DNA from: Ziziphus jujuba
Lineage: Eukaryota; Streptophyta; Magnoliopsida; Rosales; Rhamnaceae
Length of the DNA: 64,000 nucleotides
NCBI RefSeq assembly: GCF_031755915.1
Contig: NC_083390.1
Coordinates: 12,555,001 to 12,619,000 of the forward strand
Reading direction: 5' to 3'
The notes beneath the pieces were generated by a model. The model was not told the DNA's origin and did not search any database. It worked only from the letters and a program-made list of their open reading frames with translations. Position numbers and translations under genes: made by a program. Shown piece after piece: positions 22,687 to 35,780 of the stretch. The number at the start of each line of letters is the position of its first letter. Position 1 is the first letter of the stretch.

Positions 22687-24492
22687 ATTGTAAGTTAATG
22701 TTTAAATAAGAGGGTCATGGTGATTCGGGAAAGTGGAGACATTAAAACTGAAGAGGAAGAATCAGAAAATGAATCCATGCCACCATTGGTGATGAAGATG
22801 AAGGAGATTACAAGTATCCAGTTGGTGGGGACTTGTCATTGGTTGCTAGAACAGCTTTAACTGTGTATAAAGATGAGAAGGAAGTGCAACGGGAGAACAT
22901 CTTTCATACTAGGTGCAAAGTCAAGGATAGGGTATGTAGTATGATTATGGATGGTGGGAGTTGTACTAATAATATTATTGCTAGTGTTACTATGGTTGGA
23001 AAACTAGGTTTACCCACTATGAAGCATCCAGAACCATATAAGCTACAATGGCTTAATGATTGTGGAGAGTTAAAGGTGAATAGGCAAGTGAAGATTGCAT
23101 TCTCTATTGGTGATTATAAAGATGAGGTTATTTGTGATGTGGTACCAATGCAAGCTGGTCATTTGCTTTTAGGTCGTCCGTGGCAATTTGATAGAGATAC
23201 TAATCATCATGGTCGTACTAATAAGGTTGTCTTCAACTTTAAGGGTAAATGAATGGTGCTTATGCCAATGACTCCTAAACAGGTTTTTGATGATCAATTG
23301 GCTTTAGAAAGGAGGAGAGAAGCTGAACAACAACAAAATCAAACTATATCCAACCACCAAGAGAAGAAAAAGAGTGGTGAGGCTGAGAGTGTGAGTGAAA
23401 AAGAAAAGAAAAAGAGTGGAAAGAAGCTTTTTTATTGTAAAAAGCCTATGATTGTAATGATGTACAAAGAAAGATATATGAATCATTTAACTAATGCTGA
23501 TGAATTTGTTTTGCCCAGTTCCATTGTTTTTGTTTTATAGGAGTTCGATGATGTCTTTCCCAAGGAGATTCCAAGTGGGTTACCACCGATTAGAGGGATC
23601 GAACATCAAATTGATATTGTTCTAGGATCAAAAATACCAAACTAACCAGCTTATAGGAGTAATCCCGAGGAGACAAAGGAACTTCGAAGGCAGGTAAGTG
23701 AATTGCTTGAGAAGGGATATATTAGAGAAAGCATGAGTCCATGTGCTGTACCTGTGTTATTAGTCCCTAAGAAAGATGGAACATGGAGAATATATGTAGA
23801 TTGTAGGGCTATTAATAATATAACTATCTAATATCGTCATCCTATTCCTAGGTTAGATGATATGCTTGATAAATTGTATGGTGCATGCATGTTTTCAAAA
23901 ATTGATCTTAAAAGTGGTTATCATCAAATTCGCATAAGGGAAGATGATGAATAGAAAACAGCATTAAAAACAAAGCACAGTTTGTATGAGTGGTTGGTTA
24001 TGCCATTTGGGTTAACTAATGCCTCTAGTACTTTTATGAGACTTATGAATCATGTTTTGCGTGCTTACATTGGAAAGTTTGTGGTTGTGTACTTTGATGA
24101 TATCTTTGTACATAGTAGGAGTTTAGAAGAGCATGTAGGGCATCTTAGAATAGTTTTAGATGTGCTTAGGAAAGAAAGATTATTTGCAAATATTAAAAAG
24201 TGTGATTTTTGTCGAAATGAGCTTGTATGTCTAAGACTTGTTGTGATAGTGTTTAACCTGGGAGATTGGGTTTGGTTGCACTTAAAAAAGGAGAGGTTTC
24301 CGAAGCTACAAAATTCAAAGTTTATGTCACGTGGGGATGGACCTTTTCAAGTCTGGATCGGATTAATGACAATGCTTACAAATCATATCTTCCAGGTGAG
24401 TATAATGTAAGTGCTACCTTTAATGTCGCTAATTTATCTCCTTTTTGTGCAGGTGATGATTTGAGGACAAATTCTTTTCAAGAGAAGGGAAA
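22687..24492 (+). pseudogene. Ty3-G#2 protease and RT with a large pol deletion
   Basis: Continues the zinc knuckle cut at 13873, then an acidic linker and retropepsin with active site MIMDGGSC near 22945 and HLLLGRPW near 23160. RT has KEIPSGLPPI, several stops (for example 23242 and about 23645), [12 protein letters not shown] and the Y-F-D-D motif near 24090. At about 24232-24250 the sequence jumps from the RT thumb (CRNELVCL) to the integrase tail (GDWVWLHLKKERFP), so the RT end, RNase H and most of integrase are gone. The tail reads into the 3' LTR as in Ty3-G#1. Confidence 0.85.
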
Positions 24493-25371
24493 TGATGAGG
24501 ACGACCAGGAGTATTCCAAGATGGAGCCTAGAGCCACTTCAAATCTCTACAAGACCAATAACCAGGGTAAAAGCAAAGAGGTTTAAAGAAGCATTAAATG
24601 GTTTAATCCAAGAGGTGTTCACATCCCAAGAAAGCAAGTTCATTAATGAAGATGAACCAAAATTGGTTCATATGATTGGAACGGAGGATGCCAATATGAA
24701 AGAAAGCCTAACGCATGGAATCCAATAATATGGTGATGTGGCACAATTTGATGACATGGATAGTGATGTGGCATCATATGGTGACATGGCACTTTTGCCA
24801 TGTGGAGGATGATATATGCCTACATGGCAGTGGCTGAATTTTATAATTAGAAAATATTAGTTTTTATTTTATGTCTTGATTGGATTTTGGCATGTTGCCT
24901 ATTTTATTTTCTGAATTTAGTTTTATTAGATTTTTAAATTACTTTCCTATTCTTATTAGAAAACTAGGAGATAAATTAGGTTTCCTAAACCTATCAAAAT
25001 TAGGTTTCCTAAACACTAATTTTCGTCCATAATTATTTTTAGCAAATTTAGGAAAGCTTTGTAATTTATTTTGCCTATTTAAAAGCACACAAGTTATGAA
25101 TAAAATTCAGATTACAATTTTGATTCAAAGTGAGAGTGATTCTCTTGTTTCTCTAAGAACTATATTGAACTTTTCAAGCTGTACTTGTGGAGTTCAAATT
25201 TGACTTATCAATAGGTTATTCCGTACCCTATTGTGGCGTCTTCACCATACCAAGGGTTCTTACCTCACATATAGGTAATGGGTCGAGGTCTTCCATTGAT
25301 AACTTGTAATTAGACGGTCTAATTCAATATTTGTAACAGGTTTAGAGGTAGGTCACTCTAGGTTCGTATGA
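24493..25371 (+). repeat. 3' LTR of Ty3-G#2
   Basis: TGATGAGG after AGAGAAGGGAAA, to TTCGTATGA, 879 bp; the terminal CA is mutated to GA. It matches 11124-12007. Confidence 0.85.
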
Positions 25372-26109
25372 ACAAGACCTTCAGGTTGTTCAACATATAT
25401 CTCTTCTTCTAAATACCATTTAGAAATCCTGATTTCACATCCAAATGGTATATTTTCCAAGAATTATTGGCTGTATATGCAAGTAGAAGTCGAATTGTTT
25501 CATATCTTGCCACCGATGCAAAAGTCTCCATGTAATCTGTACCATATTGCTGAGCATAGCTTTTTATAACCAGCCTTGCTTTGTATTTGTTCAAGGTTCC
25601 ATTAAGGTTTAGTTTGGTTCTAAAAACCCATTTGACACCTATTACATGTCCTTTCTTTGGTCTCGGCACCAAACTCCAAATTTTGCTCTTTTCTATCATG
25701 TAAAGCTCCTCCACCATTGCAGCTTGCCATTCTTTATGTTGTGAAACCTCATTATATGTTGTAGGATCAGGTGTTGCCATCCTTGCACTTGCATAAAGTT
25801 CTGCAGTTGATTTTATGCCTCTCTTCCCTTGATAATCTTCATTGGTCGGGTCATCATCATAATCAACAACATCAAAATCACTTTGATCGGTGGAAGGAGT
25901 TCTTGATTGAATATAAGTATTTTCTTCCACTTTATGCTCCTTCCAACTCCAATATGAGTTCTCATCTACAATAACATCTCTAAAGACAACAACCTGCATC
26001 TTAGATATATAAAAGATTCTATAGCCCTTTGAAATCAAGCTATAGCCTACAAATATACCAATACTTGCTTTCTTATCAAGCTTGATTCTTTTGGAGTCAT
26101 GGACATAAA
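25372..26109 (-). pseudogene. Copia integrase end and RT N-terminal part
   Basis: From 26109 downwards: DSKRIKLDKKASIGIFVGYS (integrase C-terminal region), an acidic linker, then RT with the EWQAAM-EEL block, VIGVKWVFRTKLN, YKARLVIKSYAQ and the catalytic region YHLDVKSGFLNG. It reaches VEQPEGLV, where Ty3-G#2 has inserted; the frame resumes at 11123. Its upstream end is cut by Athila-C, and the preceding codons lie at 37520. Few lesions in this piece. Confidence 0.85.
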
Positions 26110-27842
26110 TGATGTGTAAAATCAACTCGCAAGTGCACGAATCGTTTTCAAGTAATAAAGTGGAAAAATAGGGTTGTCGTACCCAAGGGATTAAGTATTA
26201 AGTACCAAAGATAATTAGGTTTTGATAATATTTGAACTAAAATTTAAGATGGCAATTGAAAACTAAATAAACTAAATTAAACAAAAGCAATAAATTAAAA
26301 TTAGATCAATTTCAAGTAAGAGAGAGAATTGAATAATTATGAATACCAGGGCATTTGATTTCACCACTAACTATTCCAATTTAATATGTGAATTTAATTA
26401 ACTAGTAATTTTGTTAACCACATTTAATCATAAAATTAATCAAAAGTAGTTTCCACTCACAATTGATAATATTCACATAACCTAATTTATTCCTTCCGGC
26501 CTATAAATTAAATCATGCAAATTCATCAAGCATAAATTAAGCAAATAATATGGCATGAGACATAACTATTTTCCAATCAATTATGCATTCATGTAAATCA
26601 TTGGAGATCCATAATATTATCCTTTTCCAAGCTCAAATGTTATTAAAATCATTCATTCCTTCCGGCCTATGAAAGCATTAAGTATACCAATGATTTATTA
26701 ACAAAACATAATACTAATTAAATAAAACTCAACATATATTAAAATAATTAAACCTTCATAGTTAGGGCTACATCATAGCCCTAGCTATGAAAATTAGTTC
26801 ATGGTAAAAATAATTTCAACATCCATAATTATTACAAATAATAAGATTCACAATTAAAGAGAAAGGAAAAGAGAATAAAAGCTATTGAAGAAATTCTCCT
26901 CCAAGAGCTCTCAAAGTCGTAGCCTTCTTCTCCAAGCAAGCCCACGTCTCTCTGCCTCCTCCAAGCTCTCCAATTGATCTTCTAAAACTCTAAAACTTTA
27001 AAACCCTAGAACCCTTAAGAGAATCTTAGAAACTCCCAAAATTTGGTTTGTTTCTATTTAAGGTTCCTAAAAGCTCTTAAATAACTCTCTAAACTTGTAT
27101 ATCTCCCTTCAATGTGGTGGGGGCTATATATATAGGACCTTGGGAATCTTTTTCTCTCTTTATTTTCAATGTGGGAGTCTTGGAAGATACCTTTTTTAGG
27201 CCATGAAAAGGGTTGGACGAATTTCATGTGTAAAAAGGAAACTGGATATTACTTGCTCCCTACTACTTTCCTTTTATCTAATTCCTCCTAAAAAAATAGT
27301 TAATTAGTCTAATTTACTCTTAATGAAGCATGTGACATGACATGTGCCTCATTAATGATAAATTAACCAATTATTACCACTTGTTTTTATCTTGGCCCTC
27401 AAATTGCCTTGATTCCCTCTTTTGATCAATGGTGGAGATTTAACTAGACTATTATTTTTTATAAATTCTAAACTTTAAATGATGATAACTCTTTGCTCGC
27501 ACCTCGAAATCCAAAAATAACGAGACATTTGAAATCCTCAGATTGTGATGATTCATATGACATCCACTTCCATCATGAAATTCCCGATAGAATCTTTATG
27601 GAATCTTCAAGGTATCTTTTTGGAATCTTTTTAATGCTTAGTCCGTTCGAGCTCAAATCTTGCTTTCCACCATAATTCGACCCAAGGAATCCATTTTTAT
27701 GGTTGTTTTCTTAAAATTCTTCCTCGTTTACGTAGATTAAGAAAAATACATAATTAAGTATCTTTCCATAACAAATTAACACAAACTAACAAATATTAAG
27801 TTATAAATATGGCATAAAATCATCAATATTTTAGACCTAACA
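26110..27842 (-). repeat. Athila-C 3' LTR
   Basis: TGATGTGTAA to CCTAACA on the window strand, 1733 bp. Very similar to 35781-37519, so the insertion is fairly recent. The palindrome lies at 27310-27365. Confidence 0.92.
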
Positions 27843-29684
27843 AATACCCTCCAAACTTAAGATTTGCTAGTCCCTAGCAAAGAAAAAGAATAAGAAAATG
27901 AAATTTTATTTAAAGAACATAAGATACTTTAATGAGGTGCCTCAAAGATTGTATAACATATGACTTTTCAAATGGTTTCAAAGTAATTATGTAACTCAAT
28001 ACCTTATATTCTATCCAACATATATGATACTTCCAATGTGTGTGTGTGGAAATCAATTTATACACTTAATTATCATATGCTTGAATAAATTTACAAGAAT
28101 TAGAGATTGATAATAACGTATGAACTACCATATGCTTGACTTAATTATCACTCTTCACTAATGTAGGTTAATACACCACCTTAAATCATTACGACTTCAT
28201 GGTTTCTATTGTTAAGGCTAATGGATAAGGCTAAAGAAAGAAAAGGATAGGATATAATAAATCAAAGAAAGAAAGCTAAAATTAAATATCAGTGAATAAA
28301 TTACTTGTAAAATTTGTTTCTTTATTAGAACTTCTTTTCTTATTTTAACTTCAATTTCAATATCCTTTTTCTCCCTTTTATTGTGCATACATTCTTCAAA
28401 TCACACATATTCTTTCTTTATTTCTTTTTTTTTCTTTCTTTTCCACTAAACCCCCAAACTTATTTTTCTTCTTATTGCACATTTAAACCTCCAATTTACA
28501 CAAAAATGCATACTAGAGCCAAATTCACCAAATACTTAACCTCCAAACTTTATTTTTTTTCCTTTTTCTTTATTTTTTTTCTTTTTCAACACTCAAACAA
28601 GCTCACAATCATATATTCATATCGATTTAATTAAAGCTCTCTTTGTAGTATGTTCAAGGTAGGAAAAAGAAATTTAAGGCTCAAAAAGGGTAAGTAAATG
28701 TGCTTTAATGAAGAAAAGGCTCTAATACATCTTTATGCATCCTAAAGGCTCAAATAAGGTACTAGTGGAAGATAATGTATTAGGTTGGCTTGAAAGGCTC
28801 AAACTTAAACAAAGATGACCTAAATCATATTCTTAGTAATGCATTCACCTAGGATTTCGCCTCAAGCAATAATCAAGCAAGTTCTAGAGTTCAATTAATA
28901 ATAAAGTACTCTAATTCATGCAAACCTTCTTCAAAACACAATCTAAATTATGCATTATTGATTATGTGCTCAAAATTTATTGAAAGTAACAATATGTGAA
29001 TTCAAGCATTTAGGCATACACAAAAACAAATCCACCATCTAAAAACCAATTTATTTTGAATCATAGTCTTATCATTGGCTCATTAAAGTACTTAAGAAAA
29101 CACCACAAAAACAATTTTTTTTTTTTAATAATGAAGGAAAATAAAAACTAAAACTAACATTTTTGAAAACTTATAAAAACACTTAAATGGACAAGATTTA
29201 AAAGATGCAAAGCATGCTTTTTACCCCCAAACTTAAAATGAACAATGTCCTCATTGTGAAAAACATAAAATAAAGCAAAAGTAAATAAAAGGTAAAGAAT
29301 ACTCCCCTTTGAAGACATGGAATGTTCCTCGTAATGTGAAAACTTGTGAAAAGCCTACATGTTGCATTTTCCCTACACACCACGTGGCCAAAAAGAAGGG
29401 CATGTATCCATACAATTTGATGTACTCCAATGCATATTCAAGGTGGTTATACTCCAAAACCTAACTTTAGACTTGAAATTCTCAACATTCATCTTTTGCT
29501 CTTTTACACCTAAACATTTTAAAACCTTGCAAAAACTCAAACAAAACACATCAAAACAACCTAAAAACAAGAAAACAACTGAAAACAACTAAAATAAATA
29601 GATAAACATAAGGTAAAGAAAGAAACTTGGGTTGCCTCCCAAGAGCGCTTGTTTAAAGTCATTAGCTTGACTCCTCCCTTTAAC
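27843..29684 (-). other. Athila-C 3' untranslated region
   Basis: 1.84 kb between the pol stop and the 3' LTR with no credible ORF on the element strand. A polypurine-like tract (AAGTTTGGAGGGTATT on the - strand) abuts the LTR. Many Athila elements carry an env-like ORF here; this one does not. Confidence 0.8.
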
Positions 29685-30857
29685 TTAATTAAGATCATCC
29701 AAGTAGAGGCTAGTCTCAAGCACTCCACCTTCATAATATGGCTTCAACCGCTGCCCATTCACCTTAAAAATTTCATGTCCCGGTTTGGTGATTTCAATCG
29801 CTCCACTTGGAAAAATTTGTACAATATCATATGGTCCACTCCATCTTGATCTTAATTTACCTGGAAACAATTTAAGTCGAGAGTTATAAAGAAGTACCTT
29901 TTGTCCAACATGAAAGTTCCTCTTTTTAATCATCTTGTCGTGCCATCTCTTTGTCTTTTCTTCATAAATCTTTGCATTCTTGAAAGCATCCATCCTAAAT
30001 TCTTCAAGCTCATCCAATTGCAATAGCCTATTCTTGCCCACAGCCTCTTGATCAAAATTGAGAAACTTGGTTGCCCAATATGCTTTATGCTCCAATTCCA
30101 CGGGAAGATGACATTCCTTACCAAAAACCAGTTTATACGGAGAAGTACCAATGGGGGTCTTGTAGGCGGTCCGGTATGCCCAAAGTGCATCATCTAGCTT
30201 TACGCTCCAATCCTTTCTTGAAGCATTGACCGTCTTCCCGAAAATCCTCTTTATTTCCCTATTTGAAATTTCTACTTGCCCACTAGTTTGTGGGTGGTAA
30301 GGAGTAGCAATTTTATGTCTAACACCATATTTAGCAAGAAGGGATTCAAGTTGTTTGTTGCAAAAATGAGTGTCACCATCACTAATGATTGTTCGGGGTG
30401 TACCAAATCTAGTAAAAATGTATTTTTTAAAAAATTTTACTACAACTCGTGCATCATTAGTAGGTAGTGCACTAGCTTCAACCCATTTAGAAACATAATC
30501 CACAGCAACTAAAATATATTTATTACCACAAGAACAAGAAAAAGGACCCATGAAATCAATACCCCAAACATCAAACAATTCTACCTCAAGGATATTCTTC
30601 AAAGGCATCTCATTCTTCCTTGATACGTTCCCGGTTCTCCGGCACCTATCACACCCTTGCACATAAATATTAGTATCTTTAAACATAGATGGCCAATAAA
30701 ATCCAGAATTTAAAATTTTTGCTATGGTTTTTCTAGTCCCAAAATGCCCCCTATACTCACTAGAATGACAACTTTTAATAATGGACATTGTCTCTTCTCT
30801 AGCAACACACCTCCTAATTATACCATTGGCACACTTCTTAAAAAGATAGGGGTCATC
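29685..30857 (-). pseudogene. Athila-C integrase
   Basis: An open stretch of 367 codons (30788-29685) holds the HHCC finger ([16 protein letters not shown]), the DDE core ([32 protein letters not shown]) and the GPY-like tail. The only separation from the upstream pol is a TGA near 30858, replacing a Trp codon. The integrase domain itself looks intact and lacks the stop found in the Athila-A finger. Confidence 0.88.
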
Positions 30858-32500
30858 TCAAAAGTAATACCTACTTTCCTTAAGAAACTTATGCTTTTCA
30901 TATGGTCTTTCCAAACTAGGCGGCATAACATTAGTAACCAAATAATTAACAATGTCAGCATACCAAGGTACATCAAACATACCATCAACCTTAAACACTT
31001 TCTCATATGGAAAACACTCTTCTATATCTCTTTCTTCTTTTTCCTCACTCAATTCCAACCTAGACAAGTGATCAGCTACTAGGTTTTCTACTCCTTTTTT
31101 ATCCAAAATTTCTAAGTCAAACTCTTGAAGTAACAAAACCCATCTAATTAACCTAGGTTTAGACTCTTTCTTACTCATGAGGTACTTAATTGCACTATGA
31201 TCGGTATAGACAATGATCTTAGAACCTAACAAATATGCTCTAAACTTATCAAAAGAAAAGACAATGGCAAGCATCTCTTTCTCAGTAGTAGCATAACTAA
31301 GTTGACCATCATTCAAAGTTCTAGAAGCATAATAAATAACATGCAGTCTTTTATCTTTCCTTTGTCCCAAAACAGCTCCTATAGCATAATCACTAGCATC
31401 ACACATAATTTCAAAAGGTAGATTCCAATTAGGAGTACACATAATGGGAGCACATATTAATTTTTCTTTCAAAAGAGTAAAATCATGCATGCATTCATCA
31501 TCAAAAACAAAGGGAACATCTTTATTCAACAAGTTACAAAGAGGTTTAGTTATCTTGGAAAAATCCTTAATAAATCTCCTATAAAAGCCCGCATGCCCAA
31601 GAAAAACCTTATGACCTAAAACTATGCCCTCTTGAACCATAAAGTGACATTTTTCCCAATTAAGCACAAGATTCGTTTCTTTACACCTTAGAAGAACCTT
31701 AGATAAATTCTGCAAGCAAGAGGTAAAAGAATCACCAAATACACTAAAATCATCCATAAAATTTTCAATGATATCTTCTACCATATTCGAAAAGATGGAC
31801 ATCATACACCTTTGAAAGGTTGCAGGTGCATTGCATAAACCAAAAGGCATCCTTCTATAGGCAAAAGTTCCATAAGGACAAGTAAAAGTAGTCTTTTCTT
31901 GATCATTAGGGGTAATAGCTATTTGATTGTAACTGCTATAACCATCTAGAAAACAATAATATTCCTTACAGGCTAACCTTTCTAACATTTGATCAATGAA
32001 TGACAAAGGAAAATGGTCTTTTCTAGTGGCCTTATTAAGCTTCCTATAATCAATACACACTCTCCACCCAGTAACTAACATAGTAGGAATAAACTCACTC
32101 TTATCATTCTCTTGCACAGTCATCCCACCTTTCTTAGGAACTACTTGAATAAGACTTACCCAATTACTATCCGAAATAGGATAGATAATCCCGACATCTA
32201 AAAGCTTTAAAATCTCACCATGAACCACTTTCTTAAGATTAGGATTAAGCCTCCTTTGATGTTCTACAGTCGGTTTATGGTCGTCCTCCATAAGTATTTT
32301 GTGCATACAAATAGAGGGGCTAATACCCTTAATATCAGCTATAGTCCAACCTAGTGCAGTTTTATGTTCTTTTAAAACTTCTAAAAGTTTGGCTTCTTGG
32401 TCCTCACTAAGGGCGGATGAAATTATTACTGGAAGGGTATTATTAAATCCTAGAAAAGCATATTTTAAATTACTAGGTAATGGCTTCAAATCAATTATAG
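30858..32500 (-). pseudogene. Athila-C reverse transcriptase and RNase H
   Basis: Second half of an open stretch of 1027 codons (33941-30858). RT has [36 protein letters not shown] and the F-M-D-D motif near 31755. A deletion of about 93 bp in frame removes the segment between GIVLGHK and [11 protein letters not shown] near 31612, which is present in Athila-A. RNase H is complete, with [27 protein letters not shown] and [11 protein letters not shown]. Confidence 0.88.
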
Positions 32501-33941
32501 ATGGGTGCTCCACACTCGGTATCTTTCTAGGTCCACTCTCACCTAAATCCTCAAACTTTCCAACATAATCTACCTCACAATGGGTGGCTATATCTATGAT
32601 GTTACACTCTTGTTTTTCTTCTTTTGTACATGGTCCAAATAACTCACTCAATCCTAAGGGATCTAAACTACTTTCCTTTGCCATATCATTTACCAATTCA
32701 TCACATGCATCGACAAGAAAGCAGCAAGAAATTTCATCAAGATTAGGAAATTTAACAACATTAGGAATTTGAAAACTTATCTCCTCATTGAGTACTCTAA
32801 GGGTTACTTGCCTTTGTTGTACATCAATTAGGGCACGTCCGGTTGCAAGAAATGGTCTTCCAAGAATGATTGGAATGTTGTGATCTTCCTCCATATCAAG
32901 TATCATAAAGTCTGTAGGGAATATGAACTTGTTTACTTTTACAAGTACATCCTCCAATATTCCCCTTGGCCTTTTGATGCTTTGATCTGCCATTTGAAGA
33001 GTCACTGTGGTAGGCTTCACATCTCCCACTCCAAGCTTCCTATAAATGCTATATGGTATCAAATTAATGCTAGCACCTAAATCACAAAGAGCCATAAAAT
33101 TATAATGTCCAATGTTACAAGGGATATCAAAGCTTCCCAGATCTTTTAACTTGGGTGGAATCCTATGGTGTAACCTAGCACTACTCTCCTCACTCAAGGC
33201 TACTAACTCATAATTCTCCCACCTCCTCTTGTTTGACAATATCTCCTTCAAAAACTTAACATAGGAAGGGATTTGTTCTAAGGCATCTATGAAAGGGATA
33301 TTTATATGCAATTGCTTAAATACATCAAGAAACTTTTTAAATTGATTATCTAACTTTGCATTCCTAAACCTAGATGGGAAAGGTGGAGGTGGGGTTTTCT
33401 TGTAGGCTTGATTCTTCTCCTCATTTTCGTTGTGCTTGTCAATAGGTTTGGTTAGGTAAGGTGCTGGTTCAACTTTCTTTGATCCAATTGGTGAGCTTTC
33501 GGCCTCTCTTACATGTGGTGGTATGTACTTTGTTGGTGGAGACTTCATGGCATCACTTAAACCTTCATCTTTTCTCCTATAAGCCTTATTATGCTCCACA
33601 TTTGATTTTGAGTTGTCATGTGTGACCAAGTGTGATGTTGAGTCTATAGGGCTCTCCTCATCTTCATCATCAAGAATTACCATCCCTTTGTCACTTTCTT
33701 TAGGCCCGGCTACTTGCGTTCCACTTCTTAATGTAATGGCTTGAACCTGCTCCTTTGGGTTCTTCTCCGTTTGGCTTGGCAAAGTTCCTTGACTTCTTTG
33801 GAATTGAGTTGCTAATTGACCTATTTGGTTTTCCAAGCTTTTGATTACAGCCATTTGGTTGTTGAACATTTGACTATGGTTTTTTAATTGTTGCTTAGTT
33901 CTCTGCATGAAAGAATTAGTATTATTAGATAACTTTTGCAA
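32501..33941 (-). pseudogene. Athila-C protease region
   Basis: First half of the 1027-codon stretch: coiled Gln/Asn-rich end of gag, proline-rich linker, then retropepsin with active site ALCDLGASINLIPYS and IILGRPFLATGRALIDV. Same layout as Athila-A 17231-18540, with scattered substitutions only. The Met at 33941 is not a natural start; it follows a stop at 34014. Confidence 0.85.
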
Positions 33942-35194
33942 GGATTGTTCAAGTGAAGAAAATTGAGTTTGAGCTTGAGAAGAATTTTGATTTTGATGTG
34001 CAAGTTGCGGCTTTTAGTAGAATGGAGATTGGAATTGTTGTCTTTGAAACCCTCCACTTTGTCCTTGATTAGACCATTGCTGGTTGTTGTTAGACCATGA
34101 AAAATTTGGGTGGTTCCTCCATCCTGGATTATATGTGTTAGAATATGGATTGTTTTGTTGCTTTTGGAAGTTCCCTACAAAATTAACATCATCAGAAGCA
34201 AAGAAATTTCCAACTTGGCAATCCACACTCTTATGATCATGAGCACCACATAAATCACAAAATAAAAAATTATTAGTAGATTGGATAGAATTCACCCCTA
34301 TTTGACCAAATTGAGTGTTCAAGGTCTTCATGAATTGGGTTGCAAGTTGAGCTCCTAAGTTGTTAATATCAACGTCTTCCACGGCCTTTACATGACTTCT
34401 TCCATTTAGTCTCCTCTCACTTGGATATTGGTAGTTATTATGGGCCATCTCTTCAATTAATTCAAATGCTTCTGATTGCCTCTTCTTCATTAAAGAACCT
34501 CCTGCAGCTGCGTCTACCAATTGTTTGTTACCATAATCTAGACCATTATAGAAAATCTGTACCTGTATCCATGTTGGAAAACCATGGTGTGGGCATCTTC
34601 TTAATAGTTCCTTGAAGCGTTCCCATGCATCATACAAAGTCTCTTGGTCCCATTGACAAAAATTGTTTATATCACTTTTCAATTTTGCGGTCTTTGATGG
34701 AGGAAAAAATTTGTCTAGGAATTTTGCCTCCATAGCATCCCATGTAGTGATAGTACCTGCAGGTAAAGAATTTAACCACACTGTTGCCTTGTCTCTAAGA
34801 GACCAAGGAAAAAGTCTTAATCGAAAAGCATCATCAGAAACACCATTTTGTTTAGACATATCACACAATTGAAGAAAACTAGAAATATGCATGTTTGGAT
34901 CTTCATGAGGCAAACCACAAAATTGAACATATTAAGCAAAGAAGTAGTAGATGCTTCAATTTTAAAATTGTTTGCTTCAATGGGTGGTCTCCTTATGCAA
35001 GACAAATCACCAACTTTCTTGTGAGCAGCATACTCGCATATGGGCAAATCATCTTCTCTTTGGTTGGCCATTGCACCTTCTTGAGTTCCTTGGTCTATAC
35101 ATACCCAAGTACCCCTTATGGCTTGTTTTCTAGGTGCTGGTTTATTTTCTAAGTCAACTTCCTCCTTGAAATCTTGATCACCACTATGACTCAT
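33942..35194 (-). pseudogene. Athila-C gag (frameshift and stop)
   Basis: The ATG at 35194 (MSHSGDQDFKEEVD) corresponds to Athila-A 15740. The frame is good to about 34930, where a 2-base loss shifts it; the gag core continues in another frame from 34913 with GLPHEDPNMH, LNSLPAGTITTWD and KFFPPSKTAK. The Trp codon mutated to stop in Athila-A is intact here. A TAA at 34014 (Gln codon in Athila-A) ends the stretch. Confidence 0.88.
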
Positions 35195-35757
35195 ACACAA
35201 CACCTAATTCCTAAAAAGAGAGCAAGTAAAATAAATTAGAAAATTGAACAAGAAAAAAAATTATTAGAATTCTAATGTTGCTAACTAATCTAACAATTAA
35301 AATCAATTAGCAATAAAGAAAAACAAACTAACAATTAACTAAAAGATAAATGAAAATAACTCTAGGAAATAATGAACCAAATGAATAGAATGCAAAAAAT
35401 TAAACCATTTTGTGCAGGTATGCTTTTAAAGTAAACAATTATGCCAAACTAAAATTTCAACTAAAAGTAAGCTAAACCTAATCTTATTCAACCAAACAAA
35501 TAAAAAATAATAATAAAATCCCTAAGTATGCTAGACTTGTAACCTAAGCACCAATAAATTAAAAACACAATTTTGGTTTCAAGTACCACAAAATAAGTAT
35601 TAAAAATTCAAAGCAAGTTGGCCAAACAAGCAAAGAATTAAAACCCTAGCATGCAACACTAAAACCAAAATTAAGAAACAAATATAAAAATTTAAAATAA
35701 GAAAACAATGATCAAAGTACTACTAAACCCAATCCGAATTAATATTAATGCCTTAAT

Positions 35758-35773
35758 CCCCAGCAACGGCACC
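35758..35773 (-). other. Athila-C primer-binding site
   Basis: On the - strand TGGTGCCGTTGCTGGG, the tRNA-Asp type site with two substitutions compared with Athila-A. The leader 35195-35757 is non-coding. Confidence 0.85.
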
Positions 35774-35780
35774 AAAAACT

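Larger units (their letters stand above)
11124..25371 (+). mobile_element. Ty3/gypsy element Ty3-G#2, carrying the Athila-A locus
   Basis: The 5' LTR is 11124-12007, with an initiator-tRNA-type PBS at 12011 and gag from 12797; Athila-A interrupts at 13873; protease and RT resume at 22687; the 3' LTR is 24493-25371. It sits inside the copia RT gene: ACAAA precedes it (11119-11123) and ACAAG follows (25372-25376), an imperfect 5-bp target duplication. Without Athila-A it is about 5.4 kb, shortened further by a pol deletion near 24235. Leader 12023-12796 is non-coding. Confidence 0.88.

Noticed and set aside
28383..28634. Phe/Ser-rich open frame of 83 codons
   Set aside because: Low-complexity T-rich complement of the A-rich Athila 3' untranslated region.
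34895..35152. Open frame on the + strand opposite Athila-C gag
   Set aside because: Antisense shadow; the gag domain on the - strand explains the conservation.
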